In this document: positions 60,454-64,000 of the stretch, piece after piece
Layout of the letters: each line of letters starts with the position of its first letter
How positions within the stretch are numbered: position 1 is the first letter of the stretch
NCBI RefSeq assembly: GCF_002999335.1
Contig: NW_020312613.1
Location: 1-64,000 of the forward strand
Reading direction: 5' to 3'
Origin: Cyclospora cayetanensis
Lineage: Eukaryota > Apicomplexa > Conoidasida > Eucoccidiorida > Eimeriidae
DNA: 64,000 bases
The notes under the pieces: model-generated
Databases searched by the model: none
What the model was told of the DNA's origin: nothing
The model's input: only the letters and a program-made list of their open reading frames with translations
Translations under genes and position numbers: made by a program

Positions 60454-61398
60454 GGTGAGCGCGCGTCTAGCCCTCTGCTTGAAGCGCCAACCCTGAGGCC
60501 AGAACCCTACAGTCCAGACCCCAGACAGCTCGCATCGCTCGCCGGAGAGGGGAGGATTTGTGGAGAAAATCTACGAAACAGTGCGAATTGGAAAAAAGAC
60601 ACTGCTCGCAGAGTTAGATCAAAGGCCCGAGGCGCCGCTGGCAGCGGCACAAAGCCCCGTCATGATGACACTGTTGAGCGCGGCTGCCGGTGTTAGTACG
60701 CAGCGTACGGTTCAACCCTGGGCGCCGTTACGCTCCGGAAATTCCGGCCGAATGGAAAGAGGAATCCTTTTTCCCTATTTCTTACTATTTATTTCCAGGA
60801 AAGGCCGATTGCTGCTGCCATAAGGAATTTCACGCAGGGGAACGCTCATAGCACCCTCCCTCCTCTCTACTCTCGGAGGGCGCCAGCCGCTCGCGGCGGT
60901 GCCCCCCGAGGTCTTAAATATCCCCTTGAATTCAACTTTGTTCGGATCTGCGCGCATGCACGTTCCATGCCGTAATTCTCGCTCTCTTACCCTTTCTAGA
61001 TCTAAATGGCTGCGCACACACAGTACGCTGCAACGCAGACACCAGACTCATACAGATCGACAGCCCTGCACTTTTTTGAATGCTCTCGCCCGTACACCTT
61101 GTGGTGCTGCTCCTGCCGGCAATCCCATGCGACTTTTCCTTCTTTCTCTTCCTCTCACTTTATGCTGCCCCGCGCTAGACCCTAGGCTCTAGTTGTTCAT
61201 GAGCTGCAGCGATCTGGCCGCACTGATCCACGTTTTCAGACAGCTCAACCTTAACGCGGCGATCTCTTGGCAAGGGGAACCTTCAACTTCGAGGAAAGCA
61301 CGCGCTAGGCGCTCCCGAGAGGTGCTGCAGTGCAAAAATGCTTCTTCGTCAACCAGCCTCCGCTAATTCAAATCCGTGAAGGCCGAGGCTTTCTGAAT
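60454..61398. promoter_or_regulatory. Divergent intergenic region, likely shared promoter
   Basis: The minus-strand J-protein starts at 60453 and the plus-strand TOG gene at about 61399, so both promoters must lie in these 945 bases. The J-protein start has a good initiation context (TCACCATGG). No coding exon is supported here, and no specific transcription-factor motif is obvious. Confidence 0.4.
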
Positions 61399-64000
61399 AT
61401 GCCGCCTCTTCCCAACTCAACGCCGAGAGGAGAGAGACATTTAGTTTCGCCTCCCCAGAGCACGCCCGAGCAGAACCAAGCAGAAGAGGCCTCTTCAGCC
61501 AGCCTGTTTGCATCGTCAAAGGCGACGACACAGGAAATCACAGCCACGAGACTGCATGCACCACCAGCACAAATCAACACATGCGCAGCAGCAGCCGCTG
61601 CAGAAACCGCTGCCACAGGAGCAGCGAAAACGGAAGCCTCCACCGCATCCCCAATAGAAACCGCAGCAGCAACTGAAGGAGAAGCACCATACACAGAAAC
61701 AGAAGCAGCATACGCAGAAACAGAAGCAGCATACGCAGAAACAGAAGCAGCATACGCAGAAACAGAAGCACCATACACAGAAACAGAAGCAGCATACGCA
61801 GAAACAGAAGCAGCATACACAAAAACAGAAGCACCATGCACAGAAACAGAAGCAGCATACGCAGAAACAGAAGCCAAGTCAGGAGGAAGAAGCAGCCGCT
61901 TCTTCTACCGAATTGTTGCCTCCAGATTTTCGCCTGTTTTTTTTGATTGGCAAGAAGTTCCCGAAGCCGATGCTGGTTGGTTTGCTCAATTTGTGAAGCT
62001 GCAGCAGCCGGCTGCTGCTACCAGCGATGCGATCCAAGCATCAGCAGCAGCAGATGGAGGGTCAGAAGTAGCCAATTCCGACTCCATATGGAAATGCGCA
62101 CTAGACTTTTGCTGCATGCGCGCTGCAACGATGGCAGCTGCTGCTTGTGCTGCGCCGGCAACTGCTCTTTCCGACGCTTCTGCATCATCTGCTCAGGCAG
62201 CAGCAGCAGCAACAACACCCCCAGTTGTTGCTGGCACCAAAAACGCTGGTGCAGAGGCTGCTGTCGCTGCCTCTGCGGTGTCTCCCCAGACACTGTCGCA
62301 TGCACCAGCACCTGCTGCTGCAGCAACAACGCCTGCCAGGATGCAGGCTGCTGCTGCTGTTGCTGATGAGGATTGGATGGCTTCTTTCCTGGCTTTGTCT
62401 CTGCTTCAAAGTATCAGCAGACATAGGCCTTTGCTGCTGCTGCGCCAGCCTCCTACAGCAGCAGCAGCAGCAGCATCACCACCATTATTACCGCCTCTAA
62501 CATCAACAGCAATACCTTCACCAGTAGCTGAGGGAGCCACGGCAACGGCTGCTGCTGATGCTGCCTTGTGCAGTAACACCCCTGTGGAGACACACCAGGA
62601 GCTGCTGCTGCACTTTGTGGCTTCTCAGCTTCTCTCCCTCCGAAGCAGCAGCTGTAGAGCAGCGATGCGCACCGTGGGGATGCTTTGTCGTGGCTTGCTG
62701 TCAGTTTACAACCTGCAACAAGGGAAGCAAGCCAAACAGGAGCAACAGCAGCAGCAACAGCAGCAGCAGCAACAGCAGCAGCATCTGTCTCAAAGAGTGC
62801 GCAGCTTGATGCTGATGTTGCTGCAACGCTGTTCAGGCCCCTTGCTGTTGCGAGCAGCAGCAGAGAAAAGGTTTCTTGCTGTTGAGGCATCGAATGCTCT
62901 CAAAGAAATTGCAGCAATGAGTAGGCTGCATACCATTACCTAATACTGGCACGGCTGCTGCTGCTTTTGCTGCTTTTGTAGGTATTTTCAGTGCTCTGGC
63001 AGCTACTGTTTCAATTGTCTTTTTAGTGCTCTTGCAGCTGATGCTACTGGTGTCATCAAGTACAACTGTTTCTCTTGCTGTTGTTTTCAGTTTTCTCGCA
63101 GCTAGTGTTTCTGTTGGTGGTTGTGTCATTAGATAGTGCTCTTGCAGCTGATGCCGTTGGTGTCATCCAGTACACGGACCTGCTGCAGCTGGTGCATGTA
63201 CTTTCTTGAGTGCCTCTGTTGCTGTTGCTTCCTGCATGCGCGTGATGTGCTGCAGCTGTTGCGTTGCTGCCACAGTTGCTGCCGCAGCTGCTGCTGCTGC
63301 TGCAGTCACACTTGCACGCCACACGAACGGCAGCGCCTGCAGCAACTTTAGTGCGGCAGCTGCTGAAGTTATCGCTGAGTTGTCGTCGAGTGCAGCAGCC
63401 GCAGCAGCAGGAGCAGGAGGAGGAAATCTTCAAGCGCAGCGATGAGGGTTCACACTGCGTGTGTGCCCCCTCTCTTGCAACTGTTGCAGAAGGATCTCCA
63501 GAGCAGCAGCAGCCGCGTTTCCTGCTGCAGCACGTGATTCGGCCGTGCTTGCTGCTGCTTGCACCGCTCGCGCGAGCGCCGCAGAAAGAAGCTCGCGAAG
63601 CCGTCAAGGCAGCGGTAGCAGAGGCTTGCAACTTTAGCCGGCAGCTTGGGAGCAGCAGTGGGAGCAGTCAGCTAAGCAGCAGCAGCAGTGCTGACACAGC
63701 TGCAGCAGAAACGGCTGGAGAGGAAGGTGAGGATGGACGCTGTCTTGCCATGCTCCTTTCTCTTTTTGAGCCGGAGGCGCTAGCTGCGGCTGCATGCCCT
63801 ATTGCGTCTTCTCCAGCAGCAAAAACAGCAGCAGCAGCAGCCGCTACTCGCGTTCTGCTGCGCTCCTCGTGGGGAGAGTGCAAGAGGGATCCAGGCAAAA
63901 CTGCCTTAAAAGCAAAGGGCAGCAGCGTCTTCGAGCTAGCTGCGGCTGCTGCCCGTCGTGCTGCATGCCGCGGGAGCTGCCCGCTGACGCAGCATCTCCC
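61399..64000 (+). CDS. TOG/HEAT-repeat protein with Ala/Gln runs, partial
   Basis: TOG domains bind tubulin and control microtubule growth (XMAP215, CLASP and TOGARAM families). Exon 1 is 61399-62920 and exon 2 runs from 63256 past the window end. Donor ATGA|GTAGGC and acceptor GATGTGCTGCAG fit in phase, so at least 755 residues are encoded. Residues 1-320 are low complexity, with nine 7-residue repeats (consensus ETEAAYA). From about residue 320 helical repeats begin: DEDWMASFLALSLLQSISRH, LRSSSCRAAMRTVGMLCRGL, VRSLMLMLLQRCSGPLLLRA and RFLAVEASNALKEIAAM. Exon 2 continues with LLPQLLPQLLLLLQSHLHAT and RTAAPAATLVRQLLKL. This order (D-W-x-x-R-x-x-x-L, Q-x-x-D-L-R-S, F-x-x-E-A-x-x-A-L) is the TOG pattern. 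Poly-Ala and a 13-Gln run are inserted in loops between helices. The upstream frame is open to 61309, so an earlier exon is possible. TOGARAM-like versus CLASP-like is unresolved. Confidence 0.6.
61681..61874 (+). repeat. 21-bp coding minisatellite
   Basis: About nine units of GAAGCA(G/C)CATACGCAGAAACA, each encoding seven residues with consensus ETEAAYA and variants ETEAPYT. The nucleotide units are nearly identical, which implies recent expansion or homogenisation. It lies in the N-terminal region of the TOG gene. Confidence 0.95.
62743..62781 (+). repeat. CAG/CAA run encoding 13 Gln
   Basis: Uninterrupted glutamine codons, mixed CAA and CAG, in a loop between two helices of the TOG region. 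Homopolymer runs like this are typical of Eimeria coding sequences. Confidence 0.95.
62921..63255 (+). other. Proposed intron of the TOG gene
   Basis: 335 bases between the A of ATGA|GTAGGC and the acceptor GTGCTGCAG. Exon 1 ends in phase 1 and the exon 2 frame needs two bases to complete the codon, so they join to a Thr codon. The alternative is that exon 1 runs to its stop at 62943 and the downstream frame is a different gene. The continued helix pattern across the join argues against that. Confidence 0.6.

Noticed and set aside
61368..61877. Minus-strand frame with SVSAYAA-type repeats
   Set aside because: It is the antisense of the 21-bp minisatellite in the TOG gene; repeats keep both strands open.
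1..64000. tRNA, rRNA and CRISPR arrays
   Set aside because: I scanned for tRNA B-box-like sequences, rRNA-like conserved blocks and regularly spaced short repeats. No tRNA or rRNA gene was found, and the only regular repeats are minisatellites without CRISPR features.

Overview
The window looks like nuclear DNA of an eimeriid coccidian (Apicomplexa), most likely Eimeria or a close relative such as Cyclospora. The reasons are split, mostly short-exon genes, long CAG/GCA-encoded Gln and Ala runs and coding minisatellites, (TA/CA)n microsatellites in introns, and broken Ty3/gypsy (chromovirus-type) retrotransposons. All exon models here were built by eye from splice signals, reading phase and conserved motifs; no search or transcript data were available.

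There are two domains. Positions 1 to about 45 kb are gene-poor and repeat-derived. The left end holds a dispersed repeat of about 2 kb present twice (1-1830 and about 12.24-14.25 kb), a G-poor tandem array with a period near 570 bp (about 2.9-4.4 kb), and a tandem duplication at 12.0-13.25 kb. From 15 to 37 kb there are remains of at least four same-strand Ty3/gypsy elements. I recognise integrase at 15.0-15.5, 19.0-19.9, 22.0-22.8 and 34.7-35.6 kb, reverse transcriptase at 17.5-18.1, about 20.9 and 33.4-33.9 kb, and Gag at 31.75-32.17 kb. LTR-like repeats lie near 23.8, 31.1, 36.6 and 48.9 kb. Every copy is frameshifted and lacks catalytic residues. Three small intron-containing gene candidates sit in this domain: a secreted protein (5579-6363, minus), a one-pass membrane protein with an acidic proline-rich tail (25014-26392, plus) and a short two-exon gene (40448-40880, plus).

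From 45 to 64 kb the sequence is gene-dense and well conserved. On the plus strand are a MIP18/CIA2-family cytosolic Fe-S assembly gene (45029-46787) and a canonical poly(A) polymerase in six exons (50480-54544). On the minus strand, convergent with the polymerase, is a J-domain membrane protein in nine exons (60453 down to 55784). Divergent from it is a large plus-strand gene with TOG-type helical repeats interrupted by Ala/Gln/Ser runs (61399 to beyond the window end).

The conserved genes are unrelated housekeeping functions (Fe-S cluster delivery, mRNA 3' end formation, ER or membrane chaperoning, microtubule binding), with no sign of a co-regulated cluster. The most interesting observations are two GC-AG introns supported by conserved protein motifs, stop-free introns with lengths divisible by three, the layered retroelement graveyard ending at a sharp boundary with the gene-dense domain, and the minisatellite-rich TOG protein.
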